From Chitinophagaceae bacterium (GTDB taxonomy: Bacteria; Bacteroidota; Bacteroidia; Chitinophagales; Chitinophagaceae), in NCBI GenBank assembly GCA_016710165.1, contig JADJLJ010000001.1:744001-808000 (forward strand): a stretch of DNA of 64,000 bases, read 5' to 3'. How positions within the stretch are numbered: the stretch's first letter is position 1; every line of letters begins with the position of its first letter. The notes under the pieces are model-generated. The model worked only from the letters and a program-made list of their open reading frames with translations, searched no databases and had not been told where the DNA came from. A program made the position numbers and the translations under genes. Shown one piece after another: positions 52,522 through 61,211 of this stretch.

Positions 52522-53307
52522 CTAGTGTTCTCTTTGTTTAGGATATTTAAAATCAACCGATGTAAGTATCAAATAAGCCATTACTCCTAAGCCTTCAAAT
52601 AAAGCATCAATATTATTTACGGTATCGATTTCATTACTTTTTTTGTTAGCTCTAAAGTATTTATCCAAAAAAACTATGTCTTCTTTTGACAGTTTTTTAA
52701 TTGTATCATCGCTCAACAAAGAATTCGAGTGAATTATAGCATGCCTTACTTGACTATACACTTTATAAAAATGAAAATAATTTTGAAGGTCTTTTTTTTC
52801 TTCAAAAGCTTTACTCAAATTTGGCATTATTCGTCGCAGTAATTTTAATAAATCGAGATTATCTCGATATTGAGACGCTAGATAGATTTTACAAGATTTA
52901 ACATTTCTAAATCCAAGTCGTTGATCATATTCAATTGCCTTTTTATTATACTTGACAATAAGTCTAGATGTTATAGTACGCAAAAATGATTCAAAAACTT
53001 CATACCCATGAGCAGAATAATAATTACATAATCTTCTTTGAAGTAATATAACCTTATCCTCTATGTTTTCACTTGTGACTTCATAATTATCGCCATCCTT
53101 AACAAGCTTACCATTTAATGGAGAATAAAAAGACAACCGACTTCCCAAATAAAAAAGGCTTTCCTTTTCAGTTTTCTTTGTTTCTTTCAAATAATTCTTA
53201 TAGATAATCTTGGAATGAAAAACCATTCCACTAAGTTCGCTTAGGCGGATAATAAACTCATCATAATCCTTTGTTACTTGCCTTCCCAAAAGGTGCTCTT
53301 TTTCCAT
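52522..53307 (-). CDS. HEPN-like protein, candidate RNase or toxin
   Basis: The protein of 261 residues has no signal peptide. It is largely helical, and contains VRHAIIHSN at residues 187-195: Arg188-x4-His193 is the Rx4-6H motif of HEPN ribonuclease domains, followed by the polar residue that is usual there. A long Lys-rich region (KKTEKES, YNKKAIEYDQRLG) and further helices precede it. HEPN proteins act in abortive infection, toxin-antitoxin systems or RNA processing. No nucleotidyltransferase antitoxin gene adjoins it. It is the most AT-rich gene of the window and is set in a repeat island between housekeeping genes, so recent acquisition is plausible. The motif alone cannot prove activity. 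Confidence 0.5.
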   Translation of the reverse strand: MEKEHLLGRQVTKDYDEFIIRLSELSGMVFHSKIIYKNYLKETKKTEKESLFYLGSRLSFYSPLNGKLVKDGDNYEVTSENIEDKVILLQRRLCNYYSAHGYEVFESFLRTITSRLIVKYNKKAIEYDQRLGFRNVKSCKIYLASQYRDNLDLLKLLRRIMPNLSKAFEEKKDLQNYFHFYKVYSQVRHAIIHSNSLLSDDTIKKLSKEDIVFLDKYFRANKKSNEIDTVNNIDALFEGLGVMAYLILTSVDFKYPKQREH

Positions 53308-53411
53308 ATAAGTTCATTAAAAAAGCCAGTACTTACACTTAAGTAAGCCTGGCTTCATTTATGAGGTTTAATAATTCACTCTTCGACTAACTCAGAGTGA
53401 CATTGCGTTAA

Positions 53412-55325
53412 TTACTTCACCTCCTCAAAAGGCACATCCTCTACTTTACTTTCACTGTTGCTGGTCTGTTGCTCATGGCCATTGGGTCCGGCTTGTTGAG
53501 CCCCTCCGGGTTGTGCGCCTTCTTGTGTGGCCTTATACATGTCTTCACTGGCGGCTGTCCAGGCGGCGTTCATTTCGGTCATGGCGGCATCAATGGCGGT
53601 AAGGTCCTGCGCCTTGTGGGCATCCTTTAATTTGGTCAGCGATGCTTCAATGGCCCCTTTCTTGTCGGCCGGTATCTTTTCGCCGTATTCCTTCAGTTGC
53701 TTTTCTGTCTGGAATATCAGGCTGTCGGCCTGGTTGATCTTTTCCACCCTTTCTTTTTCTGCCTTATCGCTGGCTTCATTGGCCTTGGCATCGTTCTTCA
53801 TCTTCTCTATCTCTTCCTTGCTCAGTCCGCTGCCGGCTTCAATGCGTATTTTCTGTTCTTTACCCGTACCCTTGTCTTTGGCGGTTACGTGCAGGATACC
53901 GTTGGCATCAATATCAAATATTACTTCTACCTGCGGTACGCCACGCGGGGCCGGCGGTATTCCGTCCAGGTTAAAAGTACCCAGGCTCTTGTTCTGGCTG
54001 GCCATCGGCCGCTCGCCCTGCAGCACATGTATCTGTACGCCGGGCTGGTTATCGGCCGCCGTACTGAACACTTCACTTTTCTTGGTTGGTATGGTGGTAT
54101 TGCTTTCGATCAGCCTTGTCATCACGCCGCCCATGGTCTCGATGCCCAAACTCAGCGGGGTAACGTCCAGTAACAGTACGTCTTTGATATCTCCGCTCAA
54201 TACCGCACCCTGTATGGCTGCACCTACGGCAACTACTTCATCGGGGTTAACACCCTTGTGTGGTTTTTTGCCGAAGAATTTTTCCACGATCTCCTGCACT
54301 TTCGGGATCCTTGTTGAGCCACCTACCAGGATCACTTCATCGATCTCAGATGTGCTCATGCCGGCGTCTTTCAATGCCTGTTCGCATGGTTTTAAGCAGC
54401 GCTCGAATAATTTATCGGCCAACGCCTCAAATTTTGCACGGGTCAGTTTTTTAACCAGGTGCTTGGGCACGCCGTCCACCGCCGTTACATACGGCAGGTT
54501 TATCTCTGTTTCGGATGAAGAAGAAAGTTCAACCTTTGCTTTTTCAGAAGCTTCTTTCAGTCGTTGCAGTGCCATGGGGTCTTTACGCAGGTCGATGGCT
54601 TCATCTTTTTTGAATTCATCGGCCAGCCAGTCCATGATCACTTTATCAAAGTCGTCGCCACCCAGGTGGGTATCGCCATTGGTTGATTTCACTTCAAATA
54701 CGCCATCGCCCAATTCCAGCACGGAGATATCGAATGTACCACCACCGAGGTCAAACACGGCGATCTTGTGGTCCTTACCTCCTTTGTCCAGTCCGTAAGC
54801 CAGGGCGGCAGCGGTAGGTTCGTTCACGATACGGCGAACATTCAGCCCGGCAATTTCACCGGCTTCTTTGGTGGCCTGGCGCTGACTGTCGTTGAAGTAG
54901 GCCGGTACGGTAATAACGGCATCGGTCACTTCTGCACCCAGGTAATCCTCGGCTGTTTTCTTCATTTTCTGAAGCACCATGGCGCTGATCTCCTGTGGCG
55001 TATACAGCCTGCCATCTATGTCAATACGCACCGTATTATTGTCACCTTTCACCACTTTATAGCTCCAGTGGCTGATCTCTTCTGTCACTTCATCAAAACG
55101 GCGGCCCATGAAACGCTTAACACTGCTGATGGTGTTGTGGCTGTTGGTGATGGCCTGGCGCTTGGCAGGGTCTCCCACTTTGCGCTCTCCGTTTTTAAGG
55201 AAAGCCACTACAGACGGGGTCGTACGGCGTCCTTCTTCGTTGGCTATAACCACCGGCTCGTTGCCTTCCATTACCGAAACGCAGCTGTTGGTGGTCCCAA
55301 GGTCAATTCCTATAATCTTTCCCAT
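53412..55325 (-). CDS. dnaK: Chaperone protein DnaK (Hsp70)
   Basis: The start at 55325 gives MGKIIGIDLGTTNSCVSV. The nucleotide-binding domain shows the phosphate loops (GIDLGTTN; KIAVFDLGGGTFDISVL; ILVGGSTRIPKVQ), and the substrate-binding domain and helical lid follow, ending DVPFEEVK, which is typical of DnaK. It binds unfolded proteins with ATP. Length 637 is normal. grpE and dnaJ are not adjacent. The 85 bases upstream contain no HrcA-type CIRCE element that I can see. Confidence 0.95.
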   Translation of the reverse strand: MGKIIGIDLGTTNSCVSVMEGNEPVVIANEEGRRTTPSVVAFLKNGERKVGDPAKRQAITNSHNTISSVKRFMGRRFDEVTEEISHWSYKVVKGDNNTVRIDIDGRLYTPQEISAMVLQKMKKTAEDYLGAEVTDAVITVPAYFNDSQRQATKEAGEIAGLNVRRIVNEPTAAALAYGLDKGGKDHKIAVFDLGGGTFDISVLELGDGVFEVKSTNGDTHLGGDDFDKVIMDWLADEFKKDEAIDLRKDPMALQRLKEASEKAKVELSSSSETEINLPYVTAVDGVPKHLVKKLTRAKFEALADKLFERCLKPCEQALKDAGMSTSEIDEVILVGGSTRIPKVQEIVEKFFGKKPHKGVNPDEVVAVGAAIQGAVLSGDIKDVLLLDVTPLSLGIETMGGVMTRLIESNTTIPTKKSEVFSTAADNQPGVQIHVLQGERPMASQNKSLGTFNLDGIPPAPRGVPQVEVIFDIDANGILHVTAKDKGTGKEQKIRIEAGSGLSKEEIEKMKNDAKANEASDKAEKERVEKINQADSLIFQTEKQLKEYGEKIPADKKGAIEASLTKLKDAHKAQDLTAIDAAMTEMNAAWTAASEDMYKATQEGAQPGGAQQAGPNGHEQQTSNSESKVEDVPFEEVK

Positions 55326-55410
55326 GATATAAATTTTAAGTTGTTTATATAAGATAGTCAATGATTGTGCCATGGGGGAAAAGATGAAAAAATGGCAGGG
55401 AACGAAATGC

Positions 55411-55522
55411 CGATACGGGATACGGGATCCCAGATGCAGGATACGGGATGCCAGATACGGATGATCGGATCATGATCCTGCATCTTGTATCCTGCATCTG
55501 GGATCCTTATCTTGCATCTTCC
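55411..55522. repeat. 7-bp inverted array (GGATACA/GATGCAG family)
   Basis: GATACGG, GATGCAG and GATCCCA units run 55411-55465, then turn about at GATCGGATCATGATC, and then run as TGTATCC/TGCATCT units to 55522. It lies between dnaK and the next gene. Confidence 0.85.
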
Positions 55523-55534
55523 AAATCACCCAAA

Positions 55535-56392
55535 ATGAAAAAACTGACCTGCTTTCTTGCCCTTATGATCTCCTTTATTTCCTTGTATGCCCAGTATGGA
55601 GAGGACCATGTTGTAAAACTTACCGAACCCATTGTAAAAGAAGGCAAAGCCATGTATCGTACGGAGATGGCTTCCTGGTACGGCACAGATATTTTCTTAG
55701 AGGCCTATAAGGACCGGGCAAATATTGGTGGGTATTTCTCCTACCCGGATAAAGATCTGACGAAATGTATTTTCTTTTCAAAAACAGATAACCCTAAAGT
55801 TATAGGCACCATAAGCTTTGACAGAACGTATAGTACAATCACTGCCAAAACCGACCTCGCTGAAAGGGATTTTTCTGTGTTTGAAAAAGACATGTACCTG
55901 TTGAGGAAGACCGCTTCTGACCTGATGCGTACAGACACTTTTTTCAAACACTACCAAAATACAGATCTTAACATCATACCGATAATCGGCAACGGGGAGA
56001 AAAAAGTTTACTTTCTGACAGGGCCCAAAAACTCCGGTTGGGTGATCTTCGGCAATGATTACCTGGTAACATTTGACGAAGGGTATAAGGTAAAAGAAAA
56101 GAAAATGCTGCACAGGAATATCATACCCGTTGAATATGGAAAGAAACCGGAGGAGACAGGTGAAATTTTTGCCACACTGCATTCCCATAAAGGAGAAACA
56201 GGGGATTTTATTACCGCCACCGACATCTGCACACTGATGCTGTATGCAAAGTTTTCCAAGTGGCAGCAACACTATATTATTTCAGAAAAATTCATCGGCA
56301 TATGGGATTGTGAGAAGGAAACGCTGCTGACACTGACCATGGAAGCATGGGACAAGATAAATGCACATCAAAAAGGAATAAAGAAAAATTAA
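55535..56392 (+). CDS. Exported protein, JAMM-motif candidate
   Basis: The ATG at 55535 (MKKLTCFLALMISFISLYAQ) gives a clear signal peptide. About 265 residues follow: a beta-rich first half (YRTEMASWYGTDIFLEAY, GTISFDRTYSTITAKTDL) and a second half with GEIFATLHSHKGETGDFITATDICTLMLY. The HxH-x8-T-x2-D resembles the JAMM/MPN metalloprotease zinc site (HxH-x7-S-x2-D) with one extra residue; a catalytic Glu is not obvious. The similarity may be coincidental. Function unknown; a cupin gene follows 10 bases downstream. Confidence 0.55.
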   Translation: MKKLTCFLALMISFISLYAQYGEDHVVKLTEPIVKEGKAMYRTEMASWYGTDIFLEAYKDRANIGGYFSYPDKDLTKCIFFSKTDNPKVIGTISFDRTYSTITAKTDLAERDFSVFEKDMYLLRKTASDLMRTDTFFKHYQNTDLNIIPIIGNGEKKVYFLTGPKNSGWVIFGNDYLVTFDEGYKVKEKKMLHRNIIPVEYGKKPEETGEIFATLHSHKGETGDFITATDICTLMLYAKFSKWQQHYIISEKFIGIWDCEKETLLTLTMEAWDKINAHQKGIKKN

Positions 56393-56402
56393 AACAGTAA
56401 TC

Positions 56403-56759
56403 ATGGGTTTCATCAACTACAATACAAAGAACCAATCCGAGATTTTTCCGGGTATCAAAAGCGCCATGGAGCACTCCGCACAGGTAACTTTTGGCTGCGT
56501 AAGCCTGGAAGAAGGCGTGGTGGCCCCGCTGCACAGTCACCCGCACGAACAATGGACCTTTGTGCTGGAAGGCCAAATGGAATTTACGCTGGAAGGAGAA
56601 AAGCAATTGCTGCTGCCGGGCATGGGGGCTTATATCCCATCCAATGCGCCGCATGGGGCGGTGGCCGTTACTGCCTGCAAAGTGATCGATGTGTTTACGC
56701 CGGTGAGGGAGGATTACCGGAAGCTTGATGCAGGATACGGGATGCAGGATGCGGGATGA
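56403..56759 (+). CDS. Cupin domain protein
   Basis: The small double-stranded beta-helix protein has the cupin motif 1 GVVAPLHSHPHEQWTFVLEGQMEF and motif 2 LLLPGMGAYIPSNAPHGAVAV. It could bind a metal through the His residues and Glu. The ending EDYRKLDAGYGMQDAG is encoded by a heptamer repeat that begins at 56729; the original end was probably shorter. Substrate unknown. It is cotranscribed with the preceding gene. Confidence 0.8.
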   Translation: MGFINYNTKNQSEIFPGIKSAMEHSAQVTFGCVSLEEGVVAPLHSHPHEQWTFVLEGQMEFTLEGEKQLLLPGMGAYIPSNAPHGAVAVTACKVIDVFTPVREDYRKLDAGYGMQDAG

Positions 56760-56798
56760 TCGGATCATGGATCCTGCATCCTGGATCCTGTATCGGTT
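56728..56798. repeat. 7-bp inverted array (GGATACA family)
   Basis: GATGCAG GATACGG GATGCAG GATGCGG GATGATC then the inverted set GGATCAT GGATCCT GCATCCT GGATCCT GTATCGG. It links the ends of the convergent cupin and gtrA genes and codes for the last residues of both. Confidence 0.9.
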
Positions 56799-57316
56799 TT
56801 CCGGAACGAAAAATGCTTCTGACTCAGGTAGCTGATGGTAATAATGATGGCGGTGGTGAGGCACTGACTTAAGAAGGGCCACCAGCCAAATACCTCCACA
56901 AATATCTTCAGTATAAAATAGTTGAGCGTAAGGTTAAACAGGAACGACAGCCCGTAGCGGAACAATTGTATCCTCCCTTTTAAATTGGAATCCACAAATA
57001 CCACGTACTTCATCAACAGGAACCCAACTAAAAAATTAACACAGAAGGAAATGAACAGGGCAGCGTTGTGCGGCTTTAAGGTATAGAAACCCAGTTCAAC
57101 ATTCTCCAGCTTGAATACATACACCAGTAATATCTTGAAAAGCGCCAGTCCCAGTACCGTATTGGCTCCCCCGCATGCTGCATAACGGAAGGTCTGTTCC
57201 GGCATCCATCTTTTGAACGGCGGGTAGAAGAAGTCGATGAATCGTATGATAGCCTGTTTAGCCAATGGAATAGTATTAGGATCGTTTAAGTCGTTGCAGT
57301 CGTTCGAAACGTTCAA
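56765..57316 (-). CDS. GtrA family membrane protein
   Basis: Four membrane helices and the GtrA pattern are present: FRYAACGGANTVLGLALFKIL, ALFISFCVNFLVGFLLMKYVVF, FRYGLSFLFNLTLNYFIL and TAIIITISYLSQKHFSF. GtrA proteins help move bactoprenol-linked sugars across the membrane. Both ends are unusual: the first residues (MNVSNDCNDLND) come from a 9-bp repeat and the last (DTGSRMQDP) from the heptamer array. The true start may be internal. Confidence 0.8.
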   Translation of the reverse strand: MNVSNDCNDLNDPNTIPLAKQAIIRFIDFFYPPFKRWMPEQTFRYAACGGANTVLGLALFKILLVYVFKLENVELGFYTLKPHNAALFISFCVNFLVGFLLMKYVVFVDSNLKGRIQLFRYGLSFLFNLTLNYFILKIFVEVFGWWPFLSQCLTTAIIITISYLSQKHFSFRKTDTGSRMQDP

Positions 57317-57445
57317 GACGTTTAAATCGTTTCAACGTTGAGGTCCTAACCCTGCAACGACTTAAACGATTTTAAACCCTGCAACGTTTTAAACCCTGCA
57401 ACGACTTAAACGATTTTAAACCCTGCAACGTTTTAAACCCTGCAA
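57290..57445. repeat. 9-bp array (CGTTnnnnn)
   Basis: CGTT plus five variable bases recurs with a 9-base period (57300-57345), then the reverse complement runs to 57445 as AAACG/CAACG units, in which CCCTGCAACG occurs five times. It lies upstream of gtrA and downstream of the ABC-F gene. The same family is at 63828-63945. Confidence 0.85.
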
Positions 57446-57449
57446 CGTT

Positions 57450-59078
57450 TTACGTGTATAACTCCTCCCTCATCGCCCTCACCCTGTCATCTTCCAGGTA
57501 TTCATCGTAGGTCATCAGCCGGTCGATCATTCCTTTGGGCGTAAGTTCAATGATGCGGTTGGCCACGGTCTGCATGAACTGGTGATCGTGGGTGGTGAAC
57601 AAAATGATACCGGGATAAGCGATCATGTTATCGTTGAAGGAGATGATGCTTTCCAGGTCGAGGTGGTTGGTGGGTTCGTCCAGTATCAGCACATTGGGGT
57701 TCTGCAGCATCATCTTGCTCACCATGCAGCGCACTTTTTCACCCCCGCTTAATACGTTTGTCTTCTTCATCACTTCTTCGCCGCTGAACAGCATCTTGCC
57801 TAAGAAGCCACGCAGGAAATCCTCATCCACATCTTTGGTGCCCGGCGGAACGTATTGGCGTAGCCAGTCCATCAGGTTCAGCTTGCTCCCCTCAAAATAT
57901 TCGCTGTTATCGTTCGGCAGATAGGCGGTGGTGACCGTGGTTCCCCATTCGTAGGTACCGCTGTCGGCCTTCATCCTGCCATTGATGATCTCAAAGAAAC
58001 TGGTAAGTGCGATCGGGTCGCGGCTGATGAAAGCGATCTTCTGTCCCTTCTGCAGGTCGAAATGTATCTTGCTGAAGATGGTCTTGCCTTCAATGGTCTT
58101 GGTAAGATTCTCTACTTTCAGGATCTCGTTACCCACTTCCCGCTCCTGTTTGAAAATGATGCCGGGGTATTTCCGGTTGCTGGGAGCGATCTCTTCAATG
58201 ACCAGTTTCTCCAATGCCTTTTTACGGGAAGTGGCCTGTTTACTTTTAGAAGCATTGGCGCTGAAACGGGCAATGAATTCCAGGAGGTCCTTGCGCTTTT
58301 CTTCCATCTTCTTGTTCTTATCGCTCATCTGCCTGGCTGCCAGCTGGGAGCTTTCATACCAGAAAGTATAGTTACCGGTGTATATTTTGATCTTGCTCCG
58401 GTCCACATCCGCCACGTGTGTACATACCGCATCTAAAAAGTGACGGTCGTGACTCACCACCAGTACAATATTCTCGTAGTCGGCCAAAAAGTTCTCCAGC
58501 CAGCTGATGGTCTCCACGTCGAGGTTATTGGTAGGCTCATCCAGTAATAATATGTCGGGGTTACCGAAAAGCGCCTGCGCCAGCAATACCCTTACTTTCA
58601 GGTTGGCGCCAATGTCTTTCATCAGTACCTGGTGCAGTTCGTCCTTCACGCCCAGCTCACTTAATAAAGTAGCGGCATCGCTTTCGGCGGTATAGCCACC
58701 CATTTCGCCAAAATCATGTTCCAGTTCACCGGCCTTGATGCCGTCGGCTTCGGTAAAATCTTCCTTGGCATAAATGGTATCCCGTTCATGCATCACGTCC
58801 CACATTTTTTTGTGGCCCATCAGCACGGTGTTCAGCACGGTCACTTCATCAAAAGCGAACTGGTTCTGGTTCAGTACGGCCATCCGTTCCCCGGGGGTGA
58901 TGTCGATGGTTCCTTTATTGGGCTCAATCTCGCCGCTGATGATCTTCAGGAAGGTGGACTTGCCGGCCCCGTTGGCACCAATGATGCCGTAGCAGTTTCC
59001 CTTGGTGAAGCCAATGTTCACTTCATCAAACAAAACCCGCTTACCGTAGGCCAGCGTTATGTTATTTGCACTTATCAT
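57450..59078 (-). CDS. ABC-F family ATPase
   Basis: Two ABC domains without membrane segments. The first has GANGAGKST (Walker A), then DILLLDEPTNNLD. A charged linker (RQMSDKNKKMEEKRKDLLEF) separates it from the second domain, which has LSGGEKVRCMVSKMMLQNPNVLILDEPTNHLD. This is the EttA/YbiT-like ribosome-associated group that acts on stalled or initiating ribosomes. The second P-loop reads AFISRDPIALTSFFEI and lacks the GxxGxGK[ST] Lys. The last part ends ELYT. Length 542 is normal. Confidence 0.9.
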   Translation of the reverse strand: MISANNITLAYGKRVLFDEVNIGFTKGNCYGIIGANGAGKSTFLKIISGEIEPNKGTIDITPGERMAVLNQNQFAFDEVTVLNTVLMGHKKMWDVMHERDTIYAKEDFTEADGIKAGELEHDFGEMGGYTAESDAATLLSELGVKDELHQVLMKDIGANLKVRVLLAQALFGNPDILLLDEPTNNLDVETISWLENFLADYENIVLVVSHDRHFLDAVCTHVADVDRSKIKIYTGNYTFWYESSQLAARQMSDKNKKMEEKRKDLLEFIARFSANASKSKQATSRKKALEKLVIEEIAPSNRKYPGIIFKQEREVGNEILKVENLTKTIEGKTIFSKIHFDLQKGQKIAFISRDPIALTSFFEIINGRMKADSGTYEWGTTVTTAYLPNDNSEYFEGSKLNLMDWLRQYVPPGTKDVDEDFLRGFLGKMLFSGEEVMKKTNVLSGGEKVRCMVSKMMLQNPNVLILDEPTNHLDLESIISFNDNMIAYPGIILFTTHDHQFMQTVANRIIELTPKGMIDRLMTYDEYLEDDRVRAMREELYT

Positions 59079-59112
59079 AGTTATAAAAAGGGTGCAAAGA
59101 TAAGGGTTTCAA

Positions 59113-59292
59113 AGATGCGGGAAGCAGGATACAGGATACAGGATGCAGGATGCAGGATACAAGATCCGGGATACAGGATACAGGATACAAGATGCAGGAT
59201 ACAAGATGCAGGATACAGGATACAAGATGCAGGATATAGGATATGAAACAACGATCCTCTTATCTGGCATCCTGAATCCTGTATCTTGTATC
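59113..59292. repeat. Largest 7-bp inverted array (GGATACA/GGATGCA)
   Basis: About 16 units of GGATACA/GGATGCA/AGATGCA run from 59118 to 59240, and the inverted TGTATCC/TGTATCT units from 59265 to 59292. It occupies the divergent space between the ABC-F and argS genes and contributes the argS -7 box. Confidence 0.95.
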
Positions 59293-59296
59293 TTTG
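59289..59296 (+). promoter_or_regulatory. -7 box of argS formed at the end of the heptamer array
   Basis: TATCTTTG matches TAnnTTTG. It is continuous with the array's GTATCTT unit and ends 4 bases before the argS ATG, so the transcript would be essentially leaderless. Confidence 0.45.
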
Positions 59297-59300
59297 CCTC

Positions 59301-61104
59301 ATGTCAATAGTAAGCAGTCTGCAAAAATGTACCGTTGAGAGTTTATCGGCCTTATTCAACCAACCCTTCACCGAAAAGGACTTCCAGGTCAACCAGACCA
59401 AGCCCGAATTTGAGGGGGATTATACCGTGGTGATGTTCTCCCTGGTAAAATCGCTGAAATTATCCCCGGATGCCATTGGTAACCGGCTGGGGGATCACCT
59501 GGTTAAGAATTACCCGCAGCTTTTCAGCAAATACAATATCATTAAGGGATTTCTGAACCTTACTGTATCCGATGCTTACTGGCAGGACCTGCTGCAGAAG
59601 AATCACCACGACATCTGCTACGGAAAAAAAGCAATGAATGGCAAAAAAGTGATGGTGGAATATTCATCGCCCAATACCAACAAGCCGCTGCACCTTGGCC
59701 ACCTGCGGAATAATTTCCTGGGATGGAGTGTAGCGGAAATTTTTAAGGCCAGCGGATATGAAGTGATCAAAAGCTGTATCGTGAACGACCGGGGCATACA
59801 TATATGCAAGAGCATGATCGCCTGGCAGAAGTTTGCCAACGGTGCCACGCCACAAAGTACCGGCATCAAGGGCGACCATTTTGTGGGAGATTATTATGTG
59901 AAGTTCAACGATGCCTATAAACAGGAGGTTGAACAACTGATCCGTGAAGGGGTTGACAAGGCCGTTGCAGAAAAAGAAGCGCCCATCATGAAAGAAACGC
60001 GGCAGATGCTGCTGGACTGGGAAGCCGGTAAGCCGGAAGTGATCAGCCTTTGGAAACGGATGAACGGGTGGGTGTATGAAGGCTTTGACGTTACCTATAA
60101 ACGCATCGGCAGCGATTTTGATACCATGTATTATGAAAGCAATACCTACCTGCTGGGTAAGGATATTGTAAAGCAGGGACTGGATAAAAAGGTTTTTTAC
60201 CAGAAGGAAGACAGCAGCATCTGGATCGACCTTACTGCGGAGGGGCTGGATGAAAAGATCGTTCAGCGCAAGGATGGTACCTCGGTCTACATCACGCAGG
60301 ATATCGGCCTGGCCCTGCAGAAATATGAGCAATATAAAATTGACCAGAATATTTACGTGATCGGCAACGAACAGAACTACCACATGAAAGTGCTGCAGCT
60401 CATCTGCCGGAAACTGGGTATCCCCAATGCAGATAAAATATACCATTTGAGTTACGGCATGGTGGAACTCACTACCGGCAAGATGAAAAGCCGGGAAGGA
60501 ACGGTGGTGGATGCGGATGAGTTGGTAGATGAGATGGTGGCCACTTCAAAACGGCATACCGAAGAACTGGGCAAAGTGAAGGACTTCACCGATGCGGAGC
60601 TGAAAGAACTGTATGATACCATCGGCCTGGGCGCCATGAAATTCTACCTGCTGCGGGTGGATCCCAAAAAGACCATGGTATTCAATCCCGAAGAAAGCAT
60701 CGACTTCCACGGCTTCACCGGGCCCTTTTGTGCAATACACGTACGCCAGGATAAAAAGTATTCTGAGGAAGGTTGATAGTTCATCGATCATAGATCATGG
60801 CAAAACCATGAACCATGAACCATCAACCATGAACCTGCTTCCGTTAGAAAAAGACCTCATCATCGCCGCCGAACAATACCCGGCTATGATCGAACAGGCC
60901 TGTGCAGAACAGAATCCATCGGTGATCGCCAATTATGTTTTTCACCTGGCCAAAACATTCAACTCCTTTTATACCGAACATTCCATTGCCAATGCAGAAA
61001 CGGAAGAAAAGAAACAACTGCGTTTGCAACTGGCCGGCATGACCTCCAACATCATAAAAAGCGGGATGAACCTGCTGGGGATCAACGTACCGGAAAGGAT
61101 GTGA
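59301..61104 (+). CDS. argS: Arginine--tRNA ligase, frameshifted
   Basis: Class I ArgRS. The N-terminal Add1 domain is followed by YSSPNTNKPLHLGHLRNN (HIGH motif), then GMVELTTGKMKSREGTVV (KMSKS region) and IGLGAMKFYLLRVDPKKTM. After FTGPF the frame runs into a stop at 60776. Deleting one T from TTTT (60725-60728) restores VQYTYARIKSILRK and the DALR anticodon domain (AKTFNSFYTEHSI..NLLGINVPERM), to the stop at 61104, giving 600 residues. Between ILRK and NLLPLEK lie about 20 extra residues encoded by an inverted heptamer array. The enzyme is essential, so either the base is a sequencing error or another copy exists. Only MSIVSSLQ at 59301 fits the start. Confidence 0.85.
60772..60831 (+). 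repeat. 7-bp inverted array inside argS
   Basis: Four units (GTTGATA GTTCATC GATCATA GATCATG) then, after GCAA, four units of AACCAT[GC]. The same family as 28016-28088. It encodes the insertion before the anticodon-binding domain. Confidence 0.9.
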
Positions 61105-61162
61105 TGTGCCATGATATTATTATGAAGAAACTGACCGGGATGCTGGTTTAATTATTAATGTG

Positions 61163-61170
61163 TAAATTTG
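61163..61170 (+). promoter_or_regulatory. -7 promoter box of pfkA
   Basis: TAAATTTG matches TAnnTTTG and lies 41 bases before the pfkA ATG. A short palindrome CCGGG-TCAT-CCCGG follows in the leader (61180-61193). Confidence 0.5.
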
Positions 61171-61211
61171 ACACTATTCCGGGTCATCCCGGTAAGTCTT
61201 ATATCTAAAAC

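Noticed and set aside
52522..53307. Two-gene HEPN/MNT toxin-antitoxin module
   Set aside because: No nucleotidyltransferase (GSxxxG..DxD) gene adjoins the HEPN-like gene on either side.
53527..54798. Long plus-strand frame of 423 codons
   Set aside because: It is antisense to dnaK, a common artefact of biased codon use in that gene.
59113..59292. CRISPR or origin-type iterons
   Set aside because: Units are 7 bp without spacers, arms are inverted, and no replication initiator gene is nearby.
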